A stretch of DNA of 64,000 nt from contig CAUYUJ010000336.1 of assembly GCA_963575745.1 (NCBI GenBank), positions 999,247-1,063,246 on the forward strand. Direction: 5' to 3'. Shown here piece by piece: positions 35,563-46,340 of this stretch. The DNA is from Prorocentrum cordatum. Lineage: Eukaryota > Sar > Dinophyceae > Prorocentrales > Prorocentraceae. The translations under genes were made by a program, and so were the position numbers. The notes under the pieces are model-generated. The model was not told the origin of the DNA and did not search any database. It saw only the letters and a list, made by a program, of their open reading frames with translations. Position 1 is the first letter of the stretch; every line of letters starts with the position of its first letter.

Positions 35563-36643
35563 ATGCCCGCGCACATTCAGGCGTGCCTCTATCGTGGAGC
35601 GGCGGCAGCGGTTCTGAGTAGGACTGCTGTCAAGGTCGAGGGAGCAAGTGGGGCCGCGCCAACGGCCGCCAAGTCGGCGCCGCCAACTTCACCGAAGAGC
35701 CTTGCCCGCCAGGCAGGATTGGGTGCGAATGAGCCGACGCTGAGGGAGCCTTTCTCTGAGGACAAGAAGCGCTACAACAAGTTCAACTATCACTTGCGCA
35801 ACGCTGGCGACGAGTACCAGAACCAATGTGCTGCCGTTAAGTCCAAGGAGTTCCAGGACCCAGATGGTTTCGACAGATTCGTGGAGATGATATTGGCCCT
35901 GCCCGCATCGGAGAGGCGGGTCTAGAAACGCACGATTCAGGAGGGAGGCGGGGAAGAAGTGGACTCCGTGGAAGGAGGCTGCAGACAAAGAGGGCGAATC
36001 TGTGCTGATGGCGATGGTCCGTGCAGGCACGATCGAATGCCGCAGGCACACCGGCCTACCTGATGACTGCGGCATCAAGTGGCCTCACAACCAGCAGGTG
36101 CGCCGTGTCGTCGAGATGGAGACGGAGAGGATGAACTACCCCAAGGAGGACGAGTCCGAGAGCAAGTTCGAAGATGCGAAGCTGGAGGAAGCCTCGGAGC
36201 AGTTCGAGGCTGCCTGGGCCAACAAGGACCTGTCCAAGGCTGTCTTGGGCGGCTCGGCCCATTGCGCACCGGACGTGTCTTCGTCTTCCCCAGGGAAGAG
36301 CGAGGCCCAGGTCAAGAAAGAGAAGGAGGCCCTCCAACACATCAAGAAAGCGCACAACTCTTGGGACCGCATCGCGCGAGAGGTAACGGGGTTCCTCGCC
36401 ATCAGCGGGGACCACCCGAATACGAAAGGCTGCAAGGTCGAGATGGACCTCACGGGTGCCCTCGCAGATGGCAAAATCACTGACGCTGAGCTGATGAAGA
36501 TGGAGGTCAAGGCCATGCACCCGAGCGACGCGCTCACCGACGACGATTTTTCCAACGCAGCCGCCCTGACCACGAAGATCCAGGGAGAGATTAAAGAGTG
36601 CAAGCGCCTCAACGACGCACTCAAGTCGTGGTTCAAGGTGTGA
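35563..36643 (+). pseudogene. Protein G/H: coiled-coil accessory protein, one frameshift
   Basis: Reading starts at ATG 35563. An Ala/Pro-rich leader is followed by EDKKRYNKFNYHLRNAGDEY and FDRFVEMILALP. At about 35925 the frame changes, and the sequence resumes with KKWTPWKEAADKEGESVLM, AGTIECRRHTG, an acidic helix (DESESKFEDAKLEEASEQF) and a long C-terminal coiled coil ending at 36643. This layout matches the spliced product of gene C/D at 57-58 kb: basic N-terminus, Trp-containing middle, a Gly-x-(Ile/Leu)-Glu-x-Arg segment, then helices. Function is unknown. The frameshift may be true decay or a sequencing error. A GTG at 36002 is unlikely to be a real start because the upstream sequence aligns. 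Confidence 0.6.
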
Positions 36644-37300
36644 TCGGGCATCGCAGCGAGCCGAGTGGTCTCGCCAAGGCCCGCGGGCCACGGATGTGCT
36701 TGGCCCGCAACGCTGCCCACGCAACTCAAGCACAGTGGGCTCACCAGTAGCACGCTGCAGAGGTGCGCTAGCGATCCGAGGGATGTGGATGGAGAGGAGA
36801 GGAGGGGGTGTTGGGAGGGGGAAGGGGCTCGCGTCGGGCTAGCGTGGGGCTCGCCCGGGGGTGTCGCCTGGGGCTCGCAAGGGAGTCGTACGGGGGGGTC
36901 GCGTGGGGCTCGCGTGGGGCTCCCGTGGGGCTCCCGTGGGGAGTGGGCCCGGAGGCTTGGAGCCAAAATGGGCCCACGGATCGAAGCCATGTGCAGGAAC
37001 CGCCCGTCCAGTTTTCAAGATGAATCCGCGGGGGACGATTTCTGCTTGGAAAAACATATAATATCCAGCCCGGCCCCCCCAATTCAAAAAGTGCCGAACA
37101 AACGGGATAGGCATTTTTCGAAATTATGGGGGCGACCAAGAAGTGCTGATTTCTCCCAAGCAGAATCCGCCCCGGGGCAAATTAAGTTGAAAACTCGGCG
37201 GCGCCCTGGGGCCCTCAGTTGAAAACTGGGCGGTGCCCTGGGGCCCTCCCTGGCCGTCTTGGGGGGAAGCCCGGGAAGCACTCGCGGCCCGCAGTGCGAA
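36644..37300. other. Intergenic, GGGGCTCGCGT repeats and an orphan SL-like site
   Basis: From 36825 to 36955 the word GGGGCTCGCGTG recurs. A minus-strand SL-like sequence follows at 36956-36980. The rest, up to the GTC repeats at 37.33 kb, has no recognised gene. Confidence 0.5.
36956..36980 (-). other. Spliced-leader-like relic, orphan
   Basis: The minus strand reads CCGTGGGCCCATTTTGGCTC then CAAG. It has an exact 12-nt core (CCATTTTGGCTC) with small insertions on both sides relative to the leader. No gene is recognised downstream on that strand, only repeats. Confidence 0.5.
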
Positions 37301-37328
37301 ATCCATATGCCGGACCTTGCGTGAGCAG

Positions 37329-37373
<45 letters not shown>

Positions 37374-37508
37374 TCGAGCATCTTGAAAAAAAAGGGAAAT
37401 TCAGGATTTCCCTTTTTCTCAAGTTTGAGAATCGTCGGCGTCGTCGTCGCCGTCGCCGCGCCGTCGTCGTCGCCGTCGCCGTCGCCGTCTCCGTCGCCGT
37501 CGCCGTCG

Positions 37509-37542
<34 letters not shown>

Positions 37543-39005
37543 CGGGCTGAGGGACGCGGAATCCCCATGGGTTGCCGAACGAGCCCCCCGGGAGTTGTGG
37601 AGCGGGCTAATGGGAAGACCGACCTGGCGTAGCTTCAAGCACCGCCTTCTGAATTCAGATCTGAATTCGGATCTGAATTCAAATCTATACATAGTAGAGA
37701 TAAGCACATGTAAGAATTCAGATCTGAAATCAGATCTGAATTCGGATCTAAATTCAAATTTGAGCTCAGATCTGGTGGCGGGGGGCGCGACGAGGAGTGG
37801 GGCGAAGATGAAGACGAGGAGGAGAAGGGAGGAGGAGGAGGAGGAGGAGGAGGAGGAGGAGGAAAGGGAGGAGGAGAAGGAGGAGGAGGAGGAGGACGAG
37901 GAGGAGGAGGAGAGGAGGTGAGGGGAGGAGGAGGAGGAGGAGAGGAGGAGGAGAGGAGGAGGAGGAGGAGGAGGAGGACGAGGAGGAGGAGGAGGGTGAG
38001 TGGGAGGAGGAGGGAGGAGGAGGAGGAGGAGGGAGAGGAGGAGGGAGGAGGAGGAGGAGGGGAGATGAGGAGGAGGAGGGAGGAGGAGGAGGAGGAGGAG
38101 CAGCAGCAGCAGGAGCAGGAGAGAGGAGGAGGAGGACGAGGAGCGAGGAGCAGGAGGTGGGGCGAAGATGAAGACGAGGAGGAGGAGGAGGAGGAGGAGG
38201 AGGAGGGAGGAGGAGGGGGGGGGGGAGGTGGGGAAGGTGAGGAGCAGGGGGAAGGAGGAGGGGGGAAGGAGGAGGAGGAGGAGGAGGAGGAGGAGGAGGA
38301 GGAGGACGAAGAGGAGGAGGAGGAGGAGGTGCATCACTCGGGGCGAGGGGTGCAACGGTTCGCGAGATTTAATCTCTTCAGGTGCCACTCGCCCGAGTTC
38401 GGGCCCAGCGGGAACACTCATTCCAGGCATCGGGGGCCTGGGATCCGCAGCACCAACGCACCAGCCAACATCGTCGTCGCTAACGTTGTGGTCGTCACCA
38501 GCGTCGTCGTCATCAACACCCTCTCTTCGGGATGTCCCATTTACTGCGTAACTCTCATCTTTCTTCTGGCCGTATATCCTCTCCTGGGCCATCGCGTGTC
38601 GCCCGGTATCCTCCGACTGGTCTTGGCAAAACCCCCCCATACGGGCCCTTAGGGGGGGGTCGTCCTGGCCCCCCCACAAAGATCCCGAGGGGGGGGTCAC
38701 GGAGATCATTTTCCCTGCGTGGGCGACCCATCCATGACCAGGTAGACCAGGCAGACCAGGAAGACCAGGCGGACCAAACAGACCAAGCAGATCGGGCAGA
38801 CAGGGCAGCCAATGCAGACCAAGCAGACCAGGTGACCCCGGCAGACCAGCCAGACCAGGCAGCCTAGGTAGACCAGCCAGGCCAGGCAGACAGGCTAGAC
38901 CAAGCACACCGGATTTCTGTGAACTCGGTCCAAGTTCGTACTTCTCTTGTGCCCGCATGTCGGGACGCAGTGCGAAATCCATTTGCCGGACTTTGCGTGA
39001 GCAGC

Positions 39006-39056
<51 letters not shown>

Positions 39057-39074
39057 TCGACGTCGACGTCGTCA

Positions 39075-39170
<96 letters not shown>

Positions 39171-39300
39171 TCGCCGTCATCGTCGTCGTCGTCGTCGTCG
39201 TCGTTCAGGGTCCGCGGCACTGGCCGTAAAACCTCTCCGATCCATATGCCGGACTTTTCGCGTACAGCTCGTTTCGAGGTGTATTCCTTTTGAGTTCCTG
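37301..39300. repeat. GTC and GGA microsatellites with three copies of a CCATATGCCGGAC element
   Basis: (GTC)n tracts lie at 37330-37372, 37435-37545 and 39008-39207. A GGA/GAG tract lies at about 37780-38335. A 9-bp GACCAGGCA repeat lies at 38735-38900. The element GAAATCCATATGCCGGAC precedes the GTC tract at 37300-37335 and 38968-39008, and a variant follows it at 39238-39270. GAATTCAGATCTGAATTC palindromes occur at 37650-37770. No gene is recognised. Confidence 0.75.
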
Positions 39301-39342
39301 GAGTGAGTTCCCCCTCCTCCCATCATTTTCCTATCCCTCCTC

Positions 39343-39366
39343 TGCAGGCCCTTTTTCTGGCTCAAG
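39343..39366 (+). other. Spliced-leader-like relic upstream of gene E'
   Basis: The plus strand reads GCAGGCCCTTTTTCTGGCTC then AAG. It shares TGGCTCAAG exactly and GCC-TTTT with the leader, with small insertions. An ATG follows within 10 nt. It is weaker than the other relics, but its position just before the coding region supports it. Confidence 0.45.
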
Positions 39367-40379
39367 GTACATGTCATGCGCGCATTTAGCTTCGATTGCA
39401 AACGAAAGCCATAGGGATATTCCATTTGCTTGCTTGGCCCACGATGCTGAGCCGTCTGTGGATGCCTCTGCAGGAGCGCACCAGGCGTCGAGGTGGCTGG
39501 AGGCAAGCGCGCGACATAGAAGAGAACGGAATTGCCGCGGGCGACGCCGAGTGGACAATCAGTCGCCTGGCCGGAAGGCTCCTGAGGTCCTGGGGCGACG
39601 GCGAGATGTCGGCCGCTGTCGTGGTCAACGCTTCCAGAGACTCAGTTGCCGACGGCCTGGTGCACCCCATGCTAAAACGACTCGCAGGTTCGCGGGGAGG
39701 CGAACATGCCAACCAAGACCTGATAGCGCTCTTGGACAATCAAACAAACACCATTGATTTGATCAAGTTCATTGATGGGATGGCGTCGCCCAACAAGTCG
39801 ACGCCATGCCATGTGATACTGCCTTCTTCGTATTTGATGCGCACGCATAGACATTACCCACGAGAGTTTCCAAAAACATATGGGTGCCGATTCCGGGAAG
39901 CTCGCTTCATTCCGGAGGCAATTCAAGAGTCGGCCCGCGGCCAGCCGAGCTCTCGACAACCAGGCCCTCTTGCGGCACGTGGTCGAAGATGACTTTTCTG
40001 ATGTGATACCACTGGCAATCCACGAGGACGCAGGCCCAATGTCGAAGAACATGAGTGCAATTTCAATGTCGATTTCTTCTCTCGTGGGTTCGGGTCCGGA
40101 GAAAACAACTCATTTTACAATCGCTACGTATGTTGACTGCGCGAGAGCAGAGGCGCCCGACACCGACGGGCTCTGGGAAATTATGGTTGATGGTTTGATG
40201 GGTTTGTTCCGAGGTCGCGACATGCCTGACGGTTGTGGCGGCAAGTGGAGGTTCATTTTATTACTTGCCAAATCGGATGAACAACAGCGATGCGAGGGGT
40301 TCGGCCTTATGCACTGTAATTCGGATGGCGGGAACTGCTCCGAATGTCTGGCAGACAGAGCAGGTCGACGAGGGTGCGC

Positions 40380-40620
40380 CGCTGGATCTCCCCAAGGGGG
40401 GGGGGGGTTAGGACCCCCCCCCCCCCTTCCCCGATCCGTCGTCGGGCACCCCCCCCCCCCTCCCCCCCTTCCCCGATCCGTCGTCGGGGACCCCCCCCCC
40501 TCCCCCCCCCTTTCCCGATCCCGTCGTCGGGGACCCCCCCCCCCCCCCTTTCAAAAGGGGGGGGGGTCCGAACCCCCCCCCCCTCCCCCCTTTTCGCCAC
40601 GCCGCCCCCTGACGCCGGAA
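40380..40620. repeat. G-run/C-run inverted units at the left end of the intron
   Basis: Runs of 8-14 G or C alternate with GATCCGTCGTCGGG, repeated three times at about 60-bp spacing. Comparable units, GGGGTCCGGACCCCCC-like, lie at the right end (42215-42480), giving the intron ends an inverted-repeat character. Confidence 0.7.
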
Positions 40621-40734
40621 CCCGACCCCCGCCACCCCTACCCCTAGTCCTCACCCGAACCCAAACCCCGAATCCGAATCCTAACCACTAGCCCCAGCCC
40701 CAAAGGGAGTCACGAGGGGCCCCCTACCCCCTAA

Positions 40735-42210
40735 CCACTAACCCCAGCCCCCTACTCACTTCCCCCTACTCACTACTCGCTATTCGCTACTCACGACTCA
40801 CTACTCAATATCCACTACTCACTTAGGCGACGAGCCCAGGGGGGAAATGAGAAGGAGAAGGCCTTCTCAGAAGGCCGCGGGACTTCTTAGATGTCCGGGG
40901 GGCTTCTGAGACGTTTCCTTGGCCTATTTCGAACACAGACAGAACTTCTCAGAAGCCCTCTAAGAAGTCCAGAAACTTCTCAGAAGCCTCGGAAGTCCCG
41001 CCCGCCGCGCCCGCCGCCGATCACTACCCACCAACCACTACTCGCTACTCACTACTCCCCTCCCTAGTCACTACCTCACTCCTCACTACCCACTACTCAA
41101 TACTCACTACTCACTAAGCACTACTCACTACTCCCTATTCACTACTCAATAATCATTACTCATTACCCACTACCCACTATCCACTACTCACTACTCACTA
41201 CTAACTACTCATTGCCCACAAATCACTACTCACTACCCACTACTCGCTACTCGCTACTCCCTGCGCCCTACACAATACTGGCTACACAGTACTCAGTACT
41301 CGCTACTCCCATACTCGCTACTCAATACTCACTACATACTCCCCGCTACTCACTATTCACTACTCACTACTTACCACTCCCTACTCACTAGTCACTACAC
41401 AGTCTCTAGTCACTAGTCACAACTCACTAGTCACTAATCACTAGTCACTACCCACTACTCACCAATCGCTACTCGCTACCCACTATTCGCTGCCCACTTC
41501 TTACTACTCACTGCTCACTACTCCCTACTCCCTACTCAGCACTCACTACTCACTACTCACTACTCGCTACTGCCTACTCGTTACTCACTAATCACTACCC
41601 ACTACTCACTACTGACTACACTCTACTCACTACTCACTACTCACTACTCGCTACTCACTACCAACTACCCACTGCCACCACCCACTACTTTCTATTTACT
41701 ATTCATCATTACTCACTACTCACTACTCACTACGAACTACGCACTACGTACTACTCAGTACTCACTACTCACTATTCACTACTCACTATTCACTACTCGC
41801 TACTCACTACTCACTACTCATTACTCACTACTCACTACTCACTACGCACTACGCACCACCCACAACTCACTACTCACTAATCACTACGCGCCACCCATTA
41901 CTCACTACCCACTACTCACCACCCAGTACTCATTACTCCCTACTCCCTACTCAGTACTCACTACTCGCTACTCGCTACTCACTACTCACAACTCACTACT
42001 CGCCACTCACTACTCACTTATCAGCACACACGAATTACTCACTATTCACTACTCACTACTCTCCACTCCCTACTCCCTACTCCCTACTCGCCACTCACTA
42101 CCCACTACTCATACTCACTACTCACTACTACTCACTACCCAATACTCACTACTCACTACGCACTGACTCACTACTCACTACTCACCACTCCCTACTCCCA
42201 ACTCCGCACT
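40735..42210. repeat. CACTACT short tandem array, about 1.45 kb
   Basis: Words of the CTCACTACTCACTACC type fill the middle of the E' intron, with periods near 7-10 bp and many variants. No open frame of interest is seen. Confidence 0.9.
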
Positions 42211-43299
42211 CCCTACGGGGGGGTCGAACCCCCCCCCCTTTCCAGCGCCAACGGGCGGGAGGGGATGGGGGGTCCGGACCCCCCCCCTTCAAGGAGGGAG
42301 GGAGGGCGGGGGGGTTCGGGCCCCCCCCCCCCCCCCCCCCCCTCCCCTTTCAGGTGAGGAGGGGGAAGGGGGGGGAACTTCGGACCCACCCCCCCCCCCC
42401 ACCCCACACCCCCTTGAAGGAAGGAAGGGGTGGGGGGGAGGGGTCTCTCGACCCCCCCCCCCCCCCACCCCACCCCCCTTCGCGCTTTCCAGGTCGACCA
42501 TTCACAAACTTGCGCAAGGGGGCTGCGTGGCGTAGCGCGACTATCAGTGATGCAGGGGCCTGCGCTGCTTGTATCAACCGCCTTTGCATCGGCTGGTGTC
42601 CTCGACATTTTTCTGGCGCTACTTTTTCGCATTGGACGCGATGCATGCGACGGATTGCAAAAGGGTGTCATCAACAGTGCGCGGCAGCATCGCGGCGACC
42701 CTCATCCGAGACCCGCGCCTTGGACCGAAACGACCCAGAAGACTGGCAATCGTAAGCGCGAAGATGAAAAAAGGCTACTCGTCGCGGCCCGGAACTGTTC
42801 GCCTGCCAACGATAACAATGGCAAACGCGTGCAACGATGGATGGGCCGATCTACATGGGGCTGCGATCAAAGCCGCCATGACCAAGCACGCATCGCCCAT
42901 GTTTGGAGAGCTCGCGCGCACATTCTTCAACAGGGGCACAGCTTTCAACAATGATGCAATGCGCGTGGCATCTGGGCTGGTGAAAATTTTACGACATCCT
43001 GGATGCATCTCTCACGTTTGTTTCGGCCACGGAAGTATCTGAGGTAAATGAAGTGCGCGAGGACTTCGGCACTGCGCGCCAGCGCCTACGCGCGGCCGCA
43101 GCAACTGTTGGGCGGCTCATTTGGCAGGCGAGGCAGCAGATGCGCGTGATGCAACGCGTGCCCCTGTGGGCTGCCGTGGCGAATCCGAAATTCGTCAGCC
43201 GCAACAGCGTCGAGAGCCAAATGGGCTCCACGCGCAAAGCGTGGAAGCGTCCAGTGCGTGGGGGGGTTCGACAGATTCGCGCAGCGTGCAGTACTCATC

Positions 43300-43580
43300 A
43301 AACTAAGTTTGTCTTTGTGGGTGCGTTTCGAACTCGGCCGTTAGTTCGGCAATCTCGCATGTCGCCTGACGCCGATGCGGGTTTTCTCGACCGGGGCAAC
43401 CCGCGCTGGCGCCATGGACGCTCCCGCTGCTGCGTCGTGTATTCATCTGCGTTGATGTTGGGCTATGTGTTTCACTGCGTTGGGCTTTCGCCCCCGATCG
43501 GCCCAGCGACATCGAGCTCGCCGCTCCTGCTCCGCCCACCCTCACCAAACGACGCCCGCGGGCGTCGAGGTTCAAGTGGT

Positions 43581-43620
<40 letters not shown>
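43300..43620. other. Unassigned sequence ending in a 39-base G-run
   Basis: Sequence 3' of E' has no recognised gene. A G homopolymer occupies 43581-43619. Confidence 0.6.
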
Positions 43621-43639
43621 GTTGACAAATCCGTGCGGG

Positions 43640-44911
43640 TGTACATTTGTGTTTTCGTAGTGTCATAACGTACGTTCTCAAAAGCCCCGCCGACTTCGTA
43701 ATTGACGGAAAACGGTCCGTGCATCGAAGTAATCGATGCGGCAACGGCGATGACGACGTTGCAATGATGGCGATGTGAGAGAAGGCGCGATCTTTGCAAA
43801 TGCGGACGTGTCATCCGAAGTGTTTTATTATTTGAACGCATGTTCAGCGCTTGCGCAAGCGCTCTGCGCTCGGCGGCAATTCAGCTTCGACGGCGCGGGG
43901 GTTAGCTGTTACCTTGATGCGAAGCTTTGGCTTAACACATACGTCGCAGGCAAGTTGGCTCTGGTAAAAAGAAAGCAAGACCTCATGCTCCCGCGCGTTC
44001 ATGCCAGGGAATGCAGCGCGTGCGTAGGCGTCGAAGATCTTGCTCACAGCGGCAATTTTGCACACGATCAACGCATGTTGTTCTTGGTCACCTTCTAGGG
44101 GCAGGCCGGTTCCCACTGTCGCCGTTGCTGGCCAAGGGCAAGCGGTCAACGGCGGCGCTGTGATGGGCGAGACGCGAGTCGCACCCAGCAGTCGCCACTG
44201 AGATCCGCCGCCCGTGGTCTGAAGTGGCACTGGTGAACAGTATGCCAACGGCCTCGCTGCGCGCCCAGTTCTGGCGCAGGTCCTTCTTTGCCTTCGCCGG
44301 CGCCTTCTTCGCCGCGGCCGTCTTCGCCTCCGCTTCCTCGCGCCGCCGCTTCTCCTCGGGGGATGGCAGGGGCGTTCTTTGTTTGTTTGTGTTGTGTGTT
44401 GCCGTGGGTGAGTCGGTGTAACGAGCGAGGGCTCTTCATGGCAGCCCTGCAGGTGGGCCAGCTTCAGCGTCTTGGTCTCTGCCCAAGCCGTTTGCGTCTC
44501 TCTCTTCCAAGTCTTCGCCTCGTTCTTCGCTTCCTGGGCGTTCCACATGTGCTTGTTGGAGCGCGTCCTGTGGACACGCTACGAAAGAGAGGCGCGATGC
44601 AGTCCACGCAGAAGCGGCGCAACTTGGAAACACAATGTAACACTCATGTGTTATGTTGCGTTCTCGAATGGCGTCGCTTCTGCGTGGCACCAATTGGATG
44701 ATGGGTTGTCGTGTGTTTTTTCGCACAGCATGGTCTTGAGGGCGTTTTTTTTTGTCGCATTGTGCTGCTCCGTCGCTTTGCGGAAGGTCGCCACCAGCGT
44801 TTTCACCAGTGGTGTCTGTAGGAAAGATTGAAGCCGTTGTTTGGCTTTGTAGGCTCGGTTGTTTGCCAGCTTTCTCTTGTACTGCTCGGTGTCCTTGTCT
44901 GGGGTGCCCAT
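43640..44911 (-). pseudogene. Unrecognised degenerate coding stretch
   Basis: Several minus-strand frames look protein-like rather than low-complexity. Lys-rich helical sequence LANNRAYKAKQRLQSFLQTP and FRKATEQHNATKKNALKTML lies at 44.9-44.65 kb. WNAQEAKNEAKTWKRETQTA, then WAETKTLKLAHLQGC, lies near 44.55-44.44 kb. CKIAAVSKIFDAYARAAFPG, then MNAREHEVLLSFYQSQLACD, lies near 44.07-43.95 kb. Frames change between them, with an Arg-rich microsatellite-like block at 44.26-44.37 kb. No known domain is recognised. It could be a decayed accessory gene of the neighbouring cassette or an unrelated gene. Confidence 0.35.
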
Positions 44912-45440
44912 GGCTTCAAACAGTGGCGTTTTAGCGGGGCTGTGAGCCTAAAAGCCTTTGCCCGCTACACCCTCCCATCCTCTTCCCATATTCCTTCCTT
45001 TCTTCCTCCCTCATTGGAACGCAATGCGATTGCAATGCAATGCGATTGCAATTCAACGCGATTGCCATGCAATGGAATGCAATGCGGAGGAGGAAGGGAG
45101 GAGGATGAGTGAGAAGGGAGGGCGAGGGATAATGGAAGGGAGGAGGGGAAACAGGGATTCGGGAGGGAGATGGGAAGGGATCTCCCCAGGGCACTCGGGA
45201 GTCGCTGTGTCACCTCCTCCTCCGCCGCTTCCTTTTTCTCCCATCCTCCTCCTCCTCTTCCTCCCCCTCCTCCTTCTCCTCCTCCTCATCCTCCTGATCC
45301 TCCTGCTCCACCTCCTGCTCCTTCTGGTGCTCCTCCTGGGTGCCGAAGGACGCTGAACTCACGATATATGTCTAATGTACCCGTGGAGTCTCCTTCGTGT
45401 CATGTGTTTTAGTGTTTTCTCCGGCCCTGAAAAATATCCA
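44912..45440. repeat. GCAATGCGATT repeat and CTC microsatellite
   Basis: GCAATGCGATT-type words repeat at about 45018-45085, and CTC repeats occur near 45235-45340. No gene is recognised. Confidence 0.6.
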
Positions 45441-45790
45441 AAAATCATCCGGCGGGATAGAGTTGATAGGGGGCACTCCAAACAGAGATGTCCTCAAAGC
45501 AGTGATGTTTGAATGGGTTCTAAACTGGAGCGTCGTCACACAATGTTGCGTGTTCTTGACGAAAGGCATCCCGAAAAAGGATGTCCTCAACGCTTCCCCG
45601 TTTGGGGCGTCCCAAACATGGGTGCCGTCAAACAGTGCGGTGTGTTGTTGATAAGGGGCACCCTAAAAAGGGATGTCCTCGAAGCAACGATATTTGAGGG
45701 CATCCCAAACACAAGTACCGCCAAACAGTGCGGTGCGATGTTGATAAGGCATCCCAAACAGGGGTGCCCTCAACGCATGGATAACCTTTA
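45440..45790. repeat. 60-90-bp imperfect tandem repeat, about four units
   Basis: Units carry GATGTCCTC, GGGGCATCCCAAACA, AAACAGTGCGGTG and GTTGATAAGG, with repeated order at 60-90 bp spacing. Confidence 0.65.
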
Positions 45791-45904
45791 GCAGGCTCCT
45801 CTTGGGTTATTTTGGCTCCCTCTTCGATTCCCTTCATATCTCTATGGGCTTCCTTTTGGCTCCGTATCGACGGATCCCTTTTGCAACAAGTTTTCAAATG
45901 ATTT

Positions 45905-46290
45905 CCTCGTGTGGTGGATTACAATACGATTCCTTGTTGTAGAGGATTACAAATGTATTCCTTTTGTAACGAATTATACATTAATTCCCCTGTGGGGGAT
46001 TTCCAGAAAGGGGTTCCTTCGGTGGTGGAATACAAAGGGATTCCTCATGTGGCCGGTTACACATTGATTTCTTGTGTCACGAATTTTATATATATATATA
46101 TATGTGTTCTTTTTGCGGCGGATTACAAAGATATTCATTTTGTGGCCGGTTACAAACTGATTTCTTTTGTCACGAATTACACATATATTCCTTTTGTGGC
46201 GGATTACAAATGGATTCCTTTTGTGGCCGGTGACTTGTTGATTCCTTCTGTTGCGGATTACACATTGATTCCCTTTGTGGGGGATTCCTA
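45905..46290 (+). repeat. 27-30-bp repeat array (GGCGGATTACAAA), forward
   Basis: About thirteen units of the type GATTCCTTTTGTGGCGGATT follow one another with small changes and a TATATA interruption near 46090. The same repeat appears reversed at 47440-47615. Confidence 0.8.
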
Positions 46291-46340
46291 AGAGGAAGCT
46301 AGGGGAACAAAGAAAAAAACAAAACTGCAAAATAATGAAC

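Larger units (their letters stand above)
40364..42492 (+). other. 2,129-nt intron in gene E' with direct-repeat boundaries
   Basis: Exon 1 ends ...GACAGAGCAG and the intron starts GTCGAC; it ends TTTCCAG and exon 2 starts GTCGAC. The 9-mer CAGGTCGAC is therefore present at both ends (40361-40369 and 42490-42498). Removing the segment joins CSECLADRAG to GRPFTNLRKGAAWRS in one frame. This restores the spacing from CxxC to the Trp seen in the intronless relative E to within one residue. GT-AG borders are canonical. The inside is G-runs, C-runs and a CACTACT array. Confidence 0.75.
39371..43290 (+). pseudogene. Gene E': transposase-like protein, intron-containing and frameshifted
   Basis: The gene is read in pieces. 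The N-terminal part is in frame from about 39396 to 39885, then the next frame runs to 40363, the intron covers 40364-42492, and exon 2 runs from 42493 with frame changes near 42624 and 42985, both at homopolymers. Against the intact relative E (54.2-56.1 kb) it keeps IPLAIHEDAG (Asp of IHGD), LLLAKSDEQQ (Asp), CSEC and FALDAMHATD. The first two Asp residues are 83 apart, versus 84 in E, and the Asp-to-CSEC interval has the same length. The C-terminal stretch FYDILDASLTFVSATEVSE parallels FYQIIDQEPMFLSEA in E. I infer a transposase-like protein. It is the last gene of the plus-strand cassette. Confidence 0.6.

Noticed and set aside
36136-36990. Minus-strand frame antisense to gene G/H
   Set aside because: Shadow of the plus-strand coding sequence; no motif.
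37084-39180. Minus-strand 698-codon frame
   Set aside because: It crosses GTC, GGA and other microsatellites and consists of Thr-, Leu- and Ser-rich low-complexity blocks without a domain.
40735-42210. CACTACT array as a possible telomere or CRISPR-like array
   Set aside because: The unit is not a telomere repeat of any known type, there are no regular spacers, and the array is explained as intron content.
43212-43236. Leader-like GAGCCCATTTGGCTC on the minus strand inside E' exon 2
   Set aside because: It lies within plausible coding sequence (ESQMGSTRKAW) and lacks the CCGTA start, so chance is likelier.
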